This document shows positions 24,652 through 32,576 of a stretch of DNA of 36,320 bases, piece by piece. The notes beneath the pieces are model-generated. The model did not search any database and had not been told where the DNA came from. It saw only the letters and a list, made by a program, of their open reading frames with translations. This DNA comes from Lachnoclostridium sp. (GTDB lineage Bacteria; Bacillota; Clostridia; Lachnospirales; Lachnospiraceae). A program made the translations under genes and the position numbers. Location of the stretch: NCBI GenBank assembly GCA_023664665.1, contig JAMPEY010000030.1:1-36320 (forward strand), given 5' to 3'. The stretch's first letter is position 1; every line of letters starts with the position of its first letter.

Positions 24652-25306
24652 AACAATGATTACGATGCTTTTAGAAGGGATTCGGGATACCTTTTATATG
24701 ACTTTCGTCTCCACATTTTTCGGATATGTGATTGGTCTGCCGATGGGAATTGTGCTGACATTGACGGACAAAGGCGGGATTGCACCAAACAGGGTGGTTT
24801 ACCGTATGATAGATATTATAATCAATATCACAAGAAGTGTCCCGTTTTTGATTCTCTTAATTTTGGTAATGCCGCTGACTAAGCTGATTGTCGGAAAAAG
24901 CTATGGCTCCACGGCTACCATTGTTCCGCTTACATTGGCTGCGGCGCCACTGATTGGGCGTATGGTGGAATCTTCCCTAAAGGAAGTCAACCAAGGAGTG
25001 ATTGAGGCTGCTGTCAGCATGGGGGCTAAAAAAAGAACCATCGTTTTTAAAGTGCTTATTGGTGAGGCAAGGACATCCCTGATTGTGGGTATGACGATTG
25101 TGCTGGGAACGGTTCTCGGCTATTCCGCTATGGCAGGTGTGGTCGGCGGCGGAGGGCTTGGTGATATTGCCATCCGTTACGGCTATTATCGCTATGAAAC
25201 AGGAGTCATGCTTATCACTTTGATTTTTATCGTTGCGATTGTGCAGTTGATGCAGATGGTGGGAACGCTTGTTGCAAAGAAACTCGATCACAGGAACCGG
25301 GAATAG
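24641..25306 (+). CDS. MetI-like ABC permease
   Basis: The 221-residue membrane protein has five hydrophobic segments and the MetI-type EAA loop (VIEAAVSMGAKKRTIVFKVL). It overlaps the MetN-like gene by 11 nt; GGAGG upstream gives 9-nt spacing to ATG 24641 (an alternative ATG is at 24656). Together with the preceding ATPase it would make a MetNI-type importer core for methionine or related sulfur amino acids. Confidence 0.88.
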   Translation: MWDETMITMLLEGIRDTFYMTFVSTFFGYVIGLPMGIVLTLTDKGGIAPNRVVYRMIDIIINITRSVPFLILLILVMPLTKLIVGKSYGSTATIVPLTLAAAPLIGRMVESSLKEVNQGVIEAAVSMGAKKRTIVFKVLIGEARTSLIVGMTIVLGTVLGYSAMAGVVGGGGLGDIAIRYGYYRYETGVMLITLIFIVAIVQLMQMVGTLVAKKLDHRNRE

Positions 25307-25321
25307 GTTAGGAGGCAGATC

Positions 25322-25981
25322 ATGGATTGGGAAGTGATGATATCATATTTGCCGCGTTTTAAGGATGCGTTGCTGCTCACGCTTAAAATTGGATGGCAGG
25401 GTATTCTTCTGGCATTTATTCTCGGCGTGCTCTGCGCTGTGGTAATGCATTTGAAGACCCCGGTTCTGTGCCGGATGATAGGATTTTATATCGAACTGTT
25501 TCGGAACACGCCTCTTTTGGTGCAGTTATTTTTTCTCTATTTTGCGCTTCCCAAAATAGGAGTCCGTATTTCTGCACAGGTTTGTGGAAGTCTTGGACTC
25601 GGGCTTTTGGGCGGTGCTTACATGGCAGAAGCCTTTCGGAGCGGTTTGGACAATGTGGCGCCGATTCAGTCGGAAAGCGCGCAGAGTCTGGGAATGAATA
25701 GAGTACAGACATTTCGGTATGTCATTCTGCCGCAGGCAGTTTCTTCCAGCATACCCGGGCTGCTTGCCAATGTAATCTTTTTGCTGAAAGAAACAAGCGT
25801 GTTTTCCACCATTAGCTTGATGGATTTGATGTTTACGGCAAAGGACCTTATCGGCATGTATGCCAAAACCATTGAGTGCCTGACACTGTTGGTTATTTTT
25901 TATCTCATCATGCTGCTGCCGGTATCCATACTGGGAAGCTTGCTGGAAAGGAGACTGCGTCATGCAGAATTTGGGGATTGA
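25322..25981 (+). CDS. HisM/GlnP-type amino acid ABC permease 1
   Basis: This 219-residue protein is a polar-amino-acid permease: N-terminal DALLLTLKIGWQGILLA, the FRNTPLLVQLFF motif and an EAA loop SESAQSLGMNRVQTFRYVIL. Such permeases work as pairs with an SBP family-3 receptor, which is present as the first half of the fused lipoprotein. GGAGGCAGATC precedes the start. It overlaps the next permease gene by 20 nt. Confidence 0.9.
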   Translation: MDWEVMISYLPRFKDALLLTLKIGWQGILLAFILGVLCAVVMHLKTPVLCRMIGFYIELFRNTPLLVQLFFLYFALPKIGVRISAQVCGSLGLGLLGGAYMAEAFRSGLDNVAPIQSESAQSLGMNRVQTFRYVILPQAVSSSIPGLLANVIFLLKETSVFSTISLMDLMFTAKDLIGMYAKTIECLTLLVIFYLIMLLPVSILGSLLERRLRHAEFGD

Positions 25982-26642
25982 TGTCCTTTTTAAAGGCAAA
26001 AACTTTCTGCGGTTGTTGGGCGGTCTTTGGGTTGCAATCCGCATCAGCCTGATTTCTGTTGTGATTAGTATTATATTAGGGCTTGCAATGGGAATGTTGA
26101 TGACATCCAAAAACAAAATCCTGAAGCTGGTTTTTCGTGTTTATCTGGAGATTGTGCGAATCATGCCGCAGATGGTGCTGCTGTTCATTGTCTATTTTGG
26201 CACGACCAGAGTATTTGGATGGGACTTGTCTGCGGAACAATCTGCAATTATCGTATTCAGTTTTTGGGGTGTGGCGGAAATGGGTGATTTGGTGCGGGGA
26301 GCCCTCATCAGCATTCCGAAGATTCAATATGAAAGTGCACGGGCGCTGGGAATGACAGAACCGAAGGTTTATTTGTATGTTATTTTGCCGCAGACGATTC
26401 GTCGGTTGATTCCACTTTCCATTAACCTGATTACGAGAATGATTAAGACAACAAGTCTTGTTATGATGATTGGAATTGTGGAGGTATTAAAAGTTGCACA
26501 GCAGATTATTGAGGCAAACAGGAGAACATCGCCAAATGCAGCGTTTGGTTTGTTTGCGGTAGTCTTTCTGTTATATTTCCTGATTTGTTGGCCAATCAGC
26601 AGATTAGCGGGATATCTTGAGAAGAGGTGGGCAAATTTGTGA
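25962..26642 (+). CDS. HisQ/GlnP-type amino acid ABC permease 2
   Basis: The 226-residue partner permease has the RVYLEIVRIMPQMVLLFIVY segment and EAA loop (YESARALGMTEPKVYLYVIL). It overlaps the upstream permease gene by 20 nt, consistent with heterodimer assembly. Its stop codon TGA (26640-26642) is the first three bases of the 62-bp repeat copy B, so the repeat probably replaced the original 3' end. Confidence 0.9.
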   Translation: MQNLGIDVLFKGKNFLRLLGGLWVAIRISLISVVISIILGLAMGMLMTSKNKILKLVFRVYLEIVRIMPQMVLLFIVYFGTTRVFGWDLSAEQSAIIVFSFWGVAEMGDLVRGALISIPKIQYESARALGMTEPKVYLYVILPQTIRRLIPLSINLITRMIKTTSLVMMIGIVEVLKVAQQIIEANRRTSPNAAFGLFAVVFLLYFLICWPISRLAGYLEKRWANL

Positions 26643-26701
26643 TGCTGCGCATCCCAAGGTTCCCACTGATTAAAATGCCACTTGCGTGGCAGAATGAGAG
26701 G
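26640..26701 (+). repeat. 62-bp dispersed repeat, copy B (stop, two hairpins, Shine-Dalgarno)
   Basis: Same element as 4434-4495. It supplies the TGA that ends the upstream permease gene and the GAGAGG that lies five bases before ATG 26707 of the ATPase. It holds the GATGC/GCATC hairpin and a second perfect stem GCCAC/GTGGC around TTGC. Relative to copy A, one base pair of this stem has changed on both sides (A-T here, G-C there), which is compensatory. Confidence 0.85.
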
Positions 26702-26706
26702 TAGGT

Positions 26707-27450
26707 ATGGAGCAGGTGCTTTTGAAAATCAATCATATCCACAAAGCCTATGGTGGTCATGTGATAATTGACGACTTTAGTCTTGTAGTCAACAAAGGTG
26801 AGGTTGTTGTTATTATCGGACCTTCCGGGTGCGGAAAAAGTACGCTTTTGCGATGTATCAATGCGTTGGAGGATATTCAGGGCGGCGAGATTCTTCTGAA
26901 TGGAGAAGCAGTTCAAAAAGAGGCAAAAAATATTTCTACAATGCGTCAGAAGATAGGGATGGTTTTCCAAAGTTATGATCTGTTTCCGCATAAGACGATA
27001 TTGGAAAACATTTTGCTGGCGCCGCTTAAGGTACAGAAAAGAGACCGTTCCGAAGCGGAAAAAGAAGCCATGGAGCTTTTGGCAAGAGTCGGACTGGCAG
27101 AAAGAAAGGATGCTTATCCCCGCCAGCTTTCCGGAGGACAAAAGCAGCGTATTGCCATTGTACGTGCGCTTATCATGCATCCTGAAATCCTGTTGTTTGA
27201 TGAAATTACTGCGGCTTTGGACCCTGAGATGGTGAGGGAGGTGTTGGAGGTGGTTCTTTCACTTGCCAAGGCTGGCAGTACGATGCTGATTGTGACACAT
27301 GAGATGGCGTTTGCAAAGGCCATCGCAGACCGTGTCCTTTTTCTGGAGCATGGGAAAATCGTGGAAGAAAGCAGCCGGCCGAAAGAATTTTTTGCACATC
27401 CGGCTACAGAGCGGGCACAGGCGTTTTTGAAAACCTTTGATTACGAATAA
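26707..27450 (+). CDS. GlnQ/HisP-type amino acid ABC ATPase
   Basis: A 247-residue ATPase of the polar amino acid branch: Walker A GPSGCGKS (38-45), Q-loop MVFQSYDLFPHKTILEN, signature LSGGQKQR, Walker B LLFDEITAALDP. It would power the two HisM/Q-type permeases upstream. Its ribosome binding site comes from the 62-bp repeat. It is the last gene of the operon; the next promoter is 24 nt downstream (27474). Confidence 0.9.
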   Translation: MEQVLLKINHIHKAYGGHVIIDDFSLVVNKGEVVVIIGPSGCGKSTLLRCINALEDIQGGEILLNGEAVQKEAKNISTMRQKIGMVFQSYDLFPHKTILENILLAPLKVQKRDRSEAEKEAMELLARVGLAERKDAYPRQLSGGQKQRIAIVRALIMHPEILLFDEITAALDPEMVREVLEVVLSLAKAGSTMLIVTHEMAFAKAIADRVLFLEHGKIVEESSRPKEFFAHPATERAQAFLKTFDYE

Positions 27451-27473
27451 AACGAATAAAATCTGCAATCCCC

Positions 27474-27503
27474 TTGTTTATGTCTGCGTTTCGGTGATAT
27501 AAT
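27474..27503 (+). promoter_or_regulatory. Promoter of the TPR-DUF4037-DUF4125 gene
   Basis: TTGTTT (27474-27479), 18-nt spacer, extended TGA-TATAAT (-10 at 27498-27503). Start near 27510. Confidence 0.7.
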
Positions 27504-27541
27504 ATTACATATATATGCTTGGACGGACAGGGGGCATAAAC

Positions 27542-30016
27542 ATGGATATAAATGAAATTTTACAACAAATCTATACTTTGTATGATGAGGGCAGGGGAGC
27601 GGAAGCGGAGCAGCTCATGAAAGAATCCATTGCCACGGCGGAGGAAAAGCAGGATAACAGCAGTCTGCTGCAGCTTTTGAATGAGCTTTTGGGATATTAC
27701 AGGGAAACCAGCCGGGTGGAGGAGTCTTATCAGGTGGCGGAAAGGGCGCTTGCCCTGGCGGAGCGGATGGGGCTTTGTGACACGATTCCTTATGCTACCA
27801 CTTTGTTAAATGCGGCGAATGCTTATCGGGCAGGGGGACGGCTTCAGGACTCTCTGGAATGTTATAAGAAAACGCGGGAAATTTATGATAAACTGCTTGC
27901 ACCGGAGGATATGCTGGTGGCAAGCCTTGAAAATAACTTGAGTCTGTTGTATCAGGAGATGGGCGATTTTGCGAGTGCAAAGGAGAGTCTGCTTCGGGCG
28001 CTCCCTATTGTGACGGCGCAGGATGCCCATTTTGAAGTGGCAGTCACTTATACCAATCTGGCGAGCACTTGTATGCAGTTGGAGCAGACGGAGGAGGCGC
28101 GCGACTATGCGGACAGGGCGATTGCAGGCTTTAAAGAGCAGGGAGTGAGGGATGCGCATTTCGGGGCGGCGCTTTCCGCACTTGGGACATATCATTACCG
28201 CAAGGGCGATTATGCCGCTGCGGAAGCTGCTTTTAAAGAAGCCATGGATATTATGGAAGAGTATCTGGGCAGAAATGATTATTATTACCGTCTGGAGGAA
28301 AATGTAAAAGCCTGCAGGGAAGCGGCAAAAAGCGATGCGCGTAAAATGGAGGCTGTGGACGAGCCGGATGGAGCTCAGATAGACATGGATAAGGCGATGG
28401 CAGGCAGGGCGGATAAAACTCTGGCAGATACAGATAAGGCAGATGCTGATAAAAAAGGTCTTGCCCTCTGCAGGGAGTATTATGAAGCTTATGGCAGACC
28501 CATGATAGAAGAAAAATTTCCGGAATATCTGGATAAGATTGCTGTGGGGCTTGTGGGGGAAGGCTCCGATTGTTTCGGATTTGACGATGCCGTTTCCAGA
28601 GACCACGATTTTGGACCGGACTTCTGTATGTGGGTGACGGATGAAACCTACGAGCAGATCGGAGAGGCATTGCAGCAGGCATATGATGAATTGCCCCAAA
28701 GTTTTCAGGGAGTTGAGCGCACCCAGAGCTTTCAGGGAGCGGGAAGAAGGGGCGTGCTGAAAATTTCTTCTTTTTATCAGAGACTTTTGGGAACGGACCG
28801 CTATGAGGAGATTGACTATGCAAGGGTGGAGGATGCTTCCTTGGCGGCAGCGGTAAACGGAGAGGTTTTCCGGGATGAGGAAGGTATTTTTACCGCTTTC
28901 CGGGAAAAACTGCTGCAGGGATATCCCCAGCCGGTACATTATCTTAAGCTGGCGGAGAGCGCCGCGAAATTTTCTCAGGCAGGGCAGTATAATTACAAGC
29001 GCATGTGTGAGCGTGGGGATGCTTTGACGGCGGCTCTTATGCTGGGGGACTGCATCAGGGAGGCAATGAAGCTGAAGCATTATATAGAAGGAGTTTATCC
29101 GCCCCATGATAAGTGGCTGCATCAAAGTTTGCAGAATTTAAAAGGCGGAAGAGAGCTGGCGGCTTCGCTGGAAAGCCTGCAGAAAGCAAGCTCCGCATTC
29201 TGTGCAGAAGATACCCGTACTCAAAACACCTATACTCAAGATCTCCATACCCAGGATGGCGCTCTCAGGATTTGCGCGCTGGTGGAGGAGATAGGCGCAG
29301 CTTTGGCAAAGGAGCTTTATGAGGGGAATTTTATCAGCGATATTGAAGCCTATCTGGATGCCCATACCCCGGAACTTTTGCAGAAATCAGCTCTGTCAAA
29401 GTACAGTAATGAGGAATTGGTGGAAAAAATTGCCGCGTTGGAATTTGAAGCCTTTGACAAAGTAAAAAATGTGGGCGGCAGGGCAAGCTGCCAGAATGAT
29501 TGGGCAACCTTTTCCATTATGAGGAAGAGCCAATATCTGACATGGAACCGAGCCATGTTATTGCAATATTTATATGATTTTTCAGAAGAATATCAAAAAG
29601 GGCATAATCTTATCACGGAAAAATACGGGCGCATGATGGAAAGCACGGCAAGGGAAGAATATGAGCGGATTAAGGGTAATTTTCCGGAGCTGTCGGAGGA
29701 AAAGAAAGCTATTATTGAGGAAATCGTGAAGCTCCAAGTAGGATGGATGGAGAATTTTTCCGCAAGATATCCTGCCCTTGCGGACAATGCCAGAAGCATC
29801 CATACTTATGAGGATAATTTGTACAATACCTCTTATGAAACTTATTTAAGAGGGGAAATCAGCACTTATTCCGATAAAATGCTGGAATTATATGGAAGAT
29901 ATGTAGTGGAATGCGCAAAGCGCGGCGGCAATCTGGCGGAGGAAATCATGACAATCAGCACAAAGCTGTACGGCTATAAAAGTCTGGACTGGGCGGAGAA
30001 ATTTCTGGCAGAATAA
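27542..30016 (+). CDS. TPR-DUF4037-DUF4125 fusion protein, 824 aa
   Basis: Residues 1-265 are tetratricopeptide repeats (for example ATTLLNAANAYRAGGRLQD and VAVTYTNLASTCMQLEQ). A charged linker (about 270-305, rich in A, D and K) follows. Residues about 310-610 match DUF4037, with GEGSDCFGFDD and SRDHDFGPDF near 338-361, a pattern of the nucleotidyltransferase superfamily (GS...D.D). Residues about 620-824 match DUF4125. The start at 27542 follows AGGGGG with 8-nt spacing; a frame start at 27515 is less likely. The TPR array suggests binding of a peptide or protein partner while the middle domain may transfer a nucleotide, but no activity is established. A short repeat of QSFQG occurs near residue 385. 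Confidence 0.8.
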   Translation: MDINEILQQIYTLYDEGRGAEAEQLMKESIATAEEKQDNSSLLQLLNELLGYYRETSRVEESYQVAERALALAERMGLCDTIPYATTLLNAANAYRAGGRLQDSLECYKKTREIYDKLLAPEDMLVASLENNLSLLYQEMGDFASAKESLLRALPIVTAQDAHFEVAVTYTNLASTCMQLEQTEEARDYADRAIAGFKEQGVRDAHFGAALSALGTYHYRKGDYAAAEAAFKEAMDIMEEYLGRNDYYYRLEENVKACREAAKSDARKMEAVDEPDGAQIDMDKAMAGRADKTLADTDKADADKKGLALCREYYEAYGRPMIEEKFPEYLDKIAVGLVGEGSDCFGFDDAVSRDHDFGPDFCMWVTDETYEQIGEALQQAYDELPQSFQGVERTQSFQGAGRRGVLKISSFYQRLLGTDRYEEIDYARVEDASLAAAVNGEVFRDEEGIFTAFREKLLQGYPQPVHYLKLAESAAKFSQAGQYNYKRMCERGDALTAALMLGDCIREAMKLKHYIEGVYPPHDKWLHQSLQNLKGGRELAASLESLQKASSAFCAEDTRTQNTYTQDLHTQDGALRICALVEEIGAALAKELYEGNFISDIEAYLDAHTPELLQKSALSKYSNEELVEKIAALEFEAFDKVKNVGGRASCQNDWATFSIMRKSQYLTWNRAMLLQYLYDFSEEYQKGHNLITEKYGRMMESTAREEYERIKGNFPELSEEKKAIIEEIVKLQVGWMENFSARYPALADNARSIHTYEDNLYNTSYETYLRGEISTYSDKMLELYGRYVVECAKRGGNLAEEIMTISTKLYGYKSLDWAEKFLAE

Positions 30017-30099
30017 TTTCATAAGAAATACGCACTCTATAAATGGCTGGGATTTATCCCGGTGGTATGGATTGTTGGTCGGAAGGAGTGTGTAAAATT

Positions 30100-30363
30100 A
30101 TGGATATTAACGGAATGTCAGAGGAAGGCTTCGGCATGTACGGAGCCGCGGCTTTTCCTTACGGTATGGGGTCTGCGGTGGCTTTGAATGACAGGATTTT
30201 AGACGAAAGCCAAGGTATGAACGGTCTTACGGAGACAGAGCGGGAGCATCTCATTATGCAATACAGGGATGCCCGTTCGGACAAGGAAAGGCAGAAGATT
30301 ATTGACGAAAGGGCGCCCGGAGGAAATCCCTATGCCTTGTTTGAAAGGGATGAAATTGACTGA
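30100..30363 (+). CDS. Hypothetical protein, 87 aa
   Basis: A small soluble protein of unknown function with a Gly/Met-rich N-terminus (MDINGMSEEGFGMYGAAAF) and a charged helical C-terminal half (RDARSDKERQKIIDERAPG). AAGGAG lies 11 nt before ATG 30100; a frame start at 30043 has no support. It lies 84 nt after the DUF4125 gene in the same direction and is convergent with the SDR gene, so it is likely part of the same transcript. I recognise no family. Confidence 0.6.
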   Translation: MDINGMSEEGFGMYGAAAFPYGMGSAVALNDRILDESQGMNGLTETEREHLIMQYRDARSDKERQKIIDERAPGGNPYALFERDEID

Positions 30364-30379
30364 TGTGCCGGGACGGCGG

Positions 30380-31102
30380 TTATATCCATCCGCCGTCCAT
30401 GGCAATCACCTGACCGGTGAGGTAGGCGGGAGCCTGGGAGAGCAGATAAATCATTTCGGCGGCTTCTGCGGGAGTACCCAGACGGTTTGCGGGAATTTCC
30501 TCTATGAGGGCGGCAATGGATTCTTCACTGAAACAGGAATTCATGGAAGTGTCGATTGCGCCGAAAGCAACGGCATTGACCTGAATATTGCTGGGGGCAA
30601 GCTCCTTGGCGAGAGCTTTGGTAAAAGCGCCTACTCCGCCCTTAGAGGCAGAGTAGGCTGCTTCCATGGAAGCTCCCACATTGCCCCATACGGAGGAAAT
30701 ATTGATAATTCTGCCCTGATGTTTTTTCAGAAACAGAGGAATCGCAAGTTTGGAAGTATAGAAGCAGGAATTCAGGTTGACATTCATGACCCGCTGCCAT
30801 TCTTCGGGAGTCATGTCGCTCAACAGCCCGATATAGGAGATGCCGGCGTTGTTGATGAGAATATCTAAATCCGTAAGCTGTGCAAATACCTTTTCCACAT
30901 CCTCATAACAGCCCATATCCGCTTGTATGGGAGTACATTGGATACCGTATCCTGCAGTCAGTTCGCCGGAAAATTCCAAAAGGGCGTCCATGGAAGACTG
31001 ACAGGTCAGATAGAGCCGGCAGCCGTGTTTTGCAAATTCTATGGCGGCAGCTTTTCCGATTCCGCGGGAAGCGCCTGTGATGAGAACGGTTTTGGGATTC
31101 AT
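30380..31102 (-). CDS. SDR oxidoreductase, probable EF-P 5-aminopentanone reductase (YmfI-like)
   Basis: The 240-residue protein is a classical short-chain dehydrogenase: cofactor motif TGASRGIG (near 9-16), NNAG, catalytic Ser in ISSVWG and YSASK (Tyr-x3-Lys). The phrases NVGASMEAAYSASKGG and ALAKELAPSNIQVNAV recall YmfI, the reductase that finishes the modification of elongation factor P in Firmicutes; FabG-type acyl carrier reductase is the alternative. AAAAGGAGG precedes the start on the minus strand. It is divergent from the thioredoxin reductase-like gene. I call the family with confidence, the EF-P role with less. Confidence 0.85.
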   Translation of the reverse strand: MNPKTVLITGASRGIGKAAAIEFAKHGCRLYLTCQSSMDALLEFSGELTAGYGIQCTPIQADMGCYEDVEKVFAQLTDLDILINNAGISYIGLLSDMTPEEWQRVMNVNLNSCFYTSKLAIPLFLKKHQGRIINISSVWGNVGASMEAAYSASKGGVGAFTKALAKELAPSNIQVNAVAFGAIDTSMNSCFSEESIAALIEEIPANRLGTPAEAAEMIYLLSQAPAYLTGQVIAMDGGWI

Positions 31103-31170
31103 GGTTATACCTCCTTTTGGGCAGAATAGATGGTTTTGTCCGTCAAATACCCAAACTGCCTTTTAGGGAC

Positions 31171-31199
31171 ATTATATCACATATCAGCTCATTGCGAAA
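31171..31199 (-). promoter_or_regulatory. Candidate promoter of the SDR gene
   Basis: On the minus strand, TTTCGC, 17-nt spacer, and extended TGA-TATAAT (-10 is the complement of 31171-31176). Confidence 0.5.
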
Positions 31200-31250
31200 G
31201 TTCGCGGTGGGCGGCGCTTTCATAAGTCAATTTATTCATTGTGGCTTAAG

Positions 31251-31350
31251 GATTCCGAGGAGCGGAATCAAGGAGGATAGTGTGAAAAATAAATTTTTCA
31301 CACGCAAATTCTTGACAACAAAAAGCATGTGCTTTTCGTTGTCAAGAATT
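31251..31350 (+). repeat. Three consecutive hairpins in the leader of the thioredoxin reductase-like gene
   Basis: (1) GATTCCG/CGGAATC (31251-31257/31263-31269); (2) GTGTGAAAAA/TTTTTCACAC (31280-31289/31294-31303); (3) 13-bp arms 31307-31319/31338-31350 with an inner AAAAGC/GCTTTT (31321-31326/31331-31336). Each is near perfect. None is followed by a T tract in the plus direction of the gene. Confidence 0.8.
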
Positions 31351-31380
31351 CGCAGGTTGAGAAAGGGGCATGGTTATTAA
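31282..31380 (+). CDS. Possible basic leader ORF, 32 aa
   Basis: AAGGAGG (31270-31276) lies five bases before GTG 31282, which opens a 32-codon frame ending at TAA 31378-31380. The stop is one base before ATG 31382 of the next gene, as expected for coupled translation. The peptide is strongly basic and spans hairpins 2 and 3. No run of one amino acid marks it as an attenuator. It may be real, or a by-product of the palindromic DNA. Confidence 0.4.
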   Translation: MKNKFFTRKFLTTKSMCFSLSRIRRLRKGHGY

Positions 31381-31381
31381 T

Positions 31382-32296
31382 ATGTACGATTTAATTATTA
31401 TCGGTTCCGGCCCGGCAGGACTTTCCGCGGCAATTTATGCAAAGCGCGCGGGACTTGATTTTCTGGTACTGGAAAGCAGTGCCATGAGCGGCGGTCAGGT
31501 GTTGAACACATATGAGGTGGATAATTATTTGGGAATGCCCATGACAAACGGATTTGACATGGGCGTATTGTTTCGGAAGCATGCGGACAGGCTGGGAGTA
31601 AATTTCAGAACGGCAAAGGCGCTTTCCGTTGAAGATTTGGGCGAGAAAAAAATAGTGCATATCAAACAGGAGGATTTGGAAACCAGAACGGTGATTCTGG
31701 CTACCGGCGCGCAGCATGCGAAGCTTGGAGCGCCGGGGGAGGAGGAGCTGGCAGGAAAGGGAGTTTCGTATTGTGCCACCTGTGACGGAGCTTTTTATCA
31801 GGGAAAGACGGCAGCGGTAATAGGCGGAGGCGATGTAGCGTTGGAAGATGCCGTGTATCTGGCAAGATGCTGTGAAAAGGTTTATCTGATTCACAGGAGG
31901 GATACTTTTAGGGGAGCGCGCATATTGCAGGAAGAAATAGAAAAACTGCCCAATGTGGAAATCCTGTACAGTCATGTGGTAAAGCAGATAAACGGAAAGG
32001 ATATGGTGGAGTCCATAGATATAGAGCATGTTAAGACCGGGGAGAAAAAGCGGTTGCCCCTTGCGGGCGTGTTTCTTGCGGTGGGTATTTCTCCCAATAC
32101 GGAGCTTGTAAGGGAATTGGTTGCGTGCGATGACGCCGGATATGTGATTGCGGGAGAGGACTGCCAAACGGACAGGCCGGGCATTTTTGCGGCGGGGGAT
32201 GTGAGAAAGAAGCCCCTGCGCCAGATTATCACAGCGGCGGCGGACGGAGCGAATGCGGCTTCCGCTGCTGCACAGTATTGTGCTACACTGAACTAA
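31382..32296 (+). CDS. trxB: Thioredoxin reductase-like NAD(P)/FAD oxidoreductase
   Basis: The 304-residue flavoprotein has the two-nucleotide-binding layout of TrxB: FAD motif GSGPAG (8-13), the redox-active CATC (131-134), NAD(P) motif GGGDVA and a C-terminal AAGDVRKKPLRQI. It would reduce thioredoxin or a related small redox protein. ATG 31382 fits the family N-terminus and the leader ORF stop one base before; an alternative in-frame ATG at 31370 is four codons earlier. The only upstream purine-rich site (31361-31368) is 13 nt away, so coupling to the leader frame is plausible. A terminator follows at 32342. Confidence 0.88.
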   Translation: MYDLIIIGSGPAGLSAAIYAKRAGLDFLVLESSAMSGGQVLNTYEVDNYLGMPMTNGFDMGVLFRKHADRLGVNFRTAKALSVEDLGEKKIVHIKQEDLETRTVILATGAQHAKLGAPGEEELAGKGVSYCATCDGAFYQGKTAAVIGGGDVALEDAVYLARCCEKVYLIHRRDTFRGARILQEEIEKLPNVEILYSHVVKQINGKDMVESIDIEHVKTGEKKRLPLAGVFLAVGISPNTELVRELVACDDAGYVIAGEDCQTDRPGIFAAGDVRKKPLRQIITAAADGANAASAAAQYCATLN

Positions 32297-32341
32297 GGTT
32301 TCTTTGTATTTTTTTAAAAAATCTTAAAAAATATTTAAGGA

Positions 32342-32370
32342 AAGACCGGGAAAAAACGGTCTTCTTTTAT
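32342..32370 (+). terminator. Terminator of the thioredoxin reductase-like gene
   Basis: AAGACCG (32342-32348), loop, CGGTCTT (32357-32363), then a T-rich stretch. Confidence 0.7.
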
Positions 32371-32448
32371 TGCAAAAATACAAGATATAGTGTGAAAATG
32401 CCGGAATAATATGGATTTCTTGCGTATTTTGCGAAAAATGCCGGGGAG

Positions 32449-32477
32449 TTGACAAATGAAAGAAATAGTGATATATT
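32449..32477 (+). promoter_or_regulatory. Strong promoter of the NlpC/P60 gene
   Basis: TTGACA (32449-32454), 17-nt spacer, extended TGA-TATATT (-10 at 32472-32477). Transcription would start near 32484 with a leader of about 93 nt. Confidence 0.8.
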
Positions 32478-32484
32478 TATTAAC

Positions 32485-32506
32485 AGTTGTAATAAAGTTG
32501 TAATAA
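32485..32506 (+). promoter_or_regulatory. WalR-like direct repeat (AGTTGTAATAA twice)
   Basis: Perfect tandem 11-bp repeat. Within it TGTAAT-N5-TGTAAT (32489-32505) equals the consensus TGTWAH-N5-TGTWAH of the response regulator WalR (YycF). A third TGTAAA is at 32520-32525. It sits just after the predicted transcription start. Confidence 0.5.
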
Positions 32507-32576
32507 TTAAAAATACAAATGTAAAAATTAACCGATAAAGACACTTAAAGGTAGAAAGCAATATTAGGAGGAAATT

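Noticed and set aside
4434..26701. Reading the two 62-bp repeats as part of a CRISPR array
   Set aside because: Only two copies 22 kb apart, each fixed between a stop and a start codon; no spacers or cas genes.
27806..29125. Long open frame on the minus strand (439 codons) opposite the TPR-DUF4037 gene
   Set aside because: Antisense shadow of a gene with recognised domains; no ribosome binding site or known protein features.
31312..31317. TTGACA as a -35 element for the thioredoxin reductase-like gene
   Set aside because: It is part of a perfect palindrome arm and has no -10 at the right distance (about 31335-31340).
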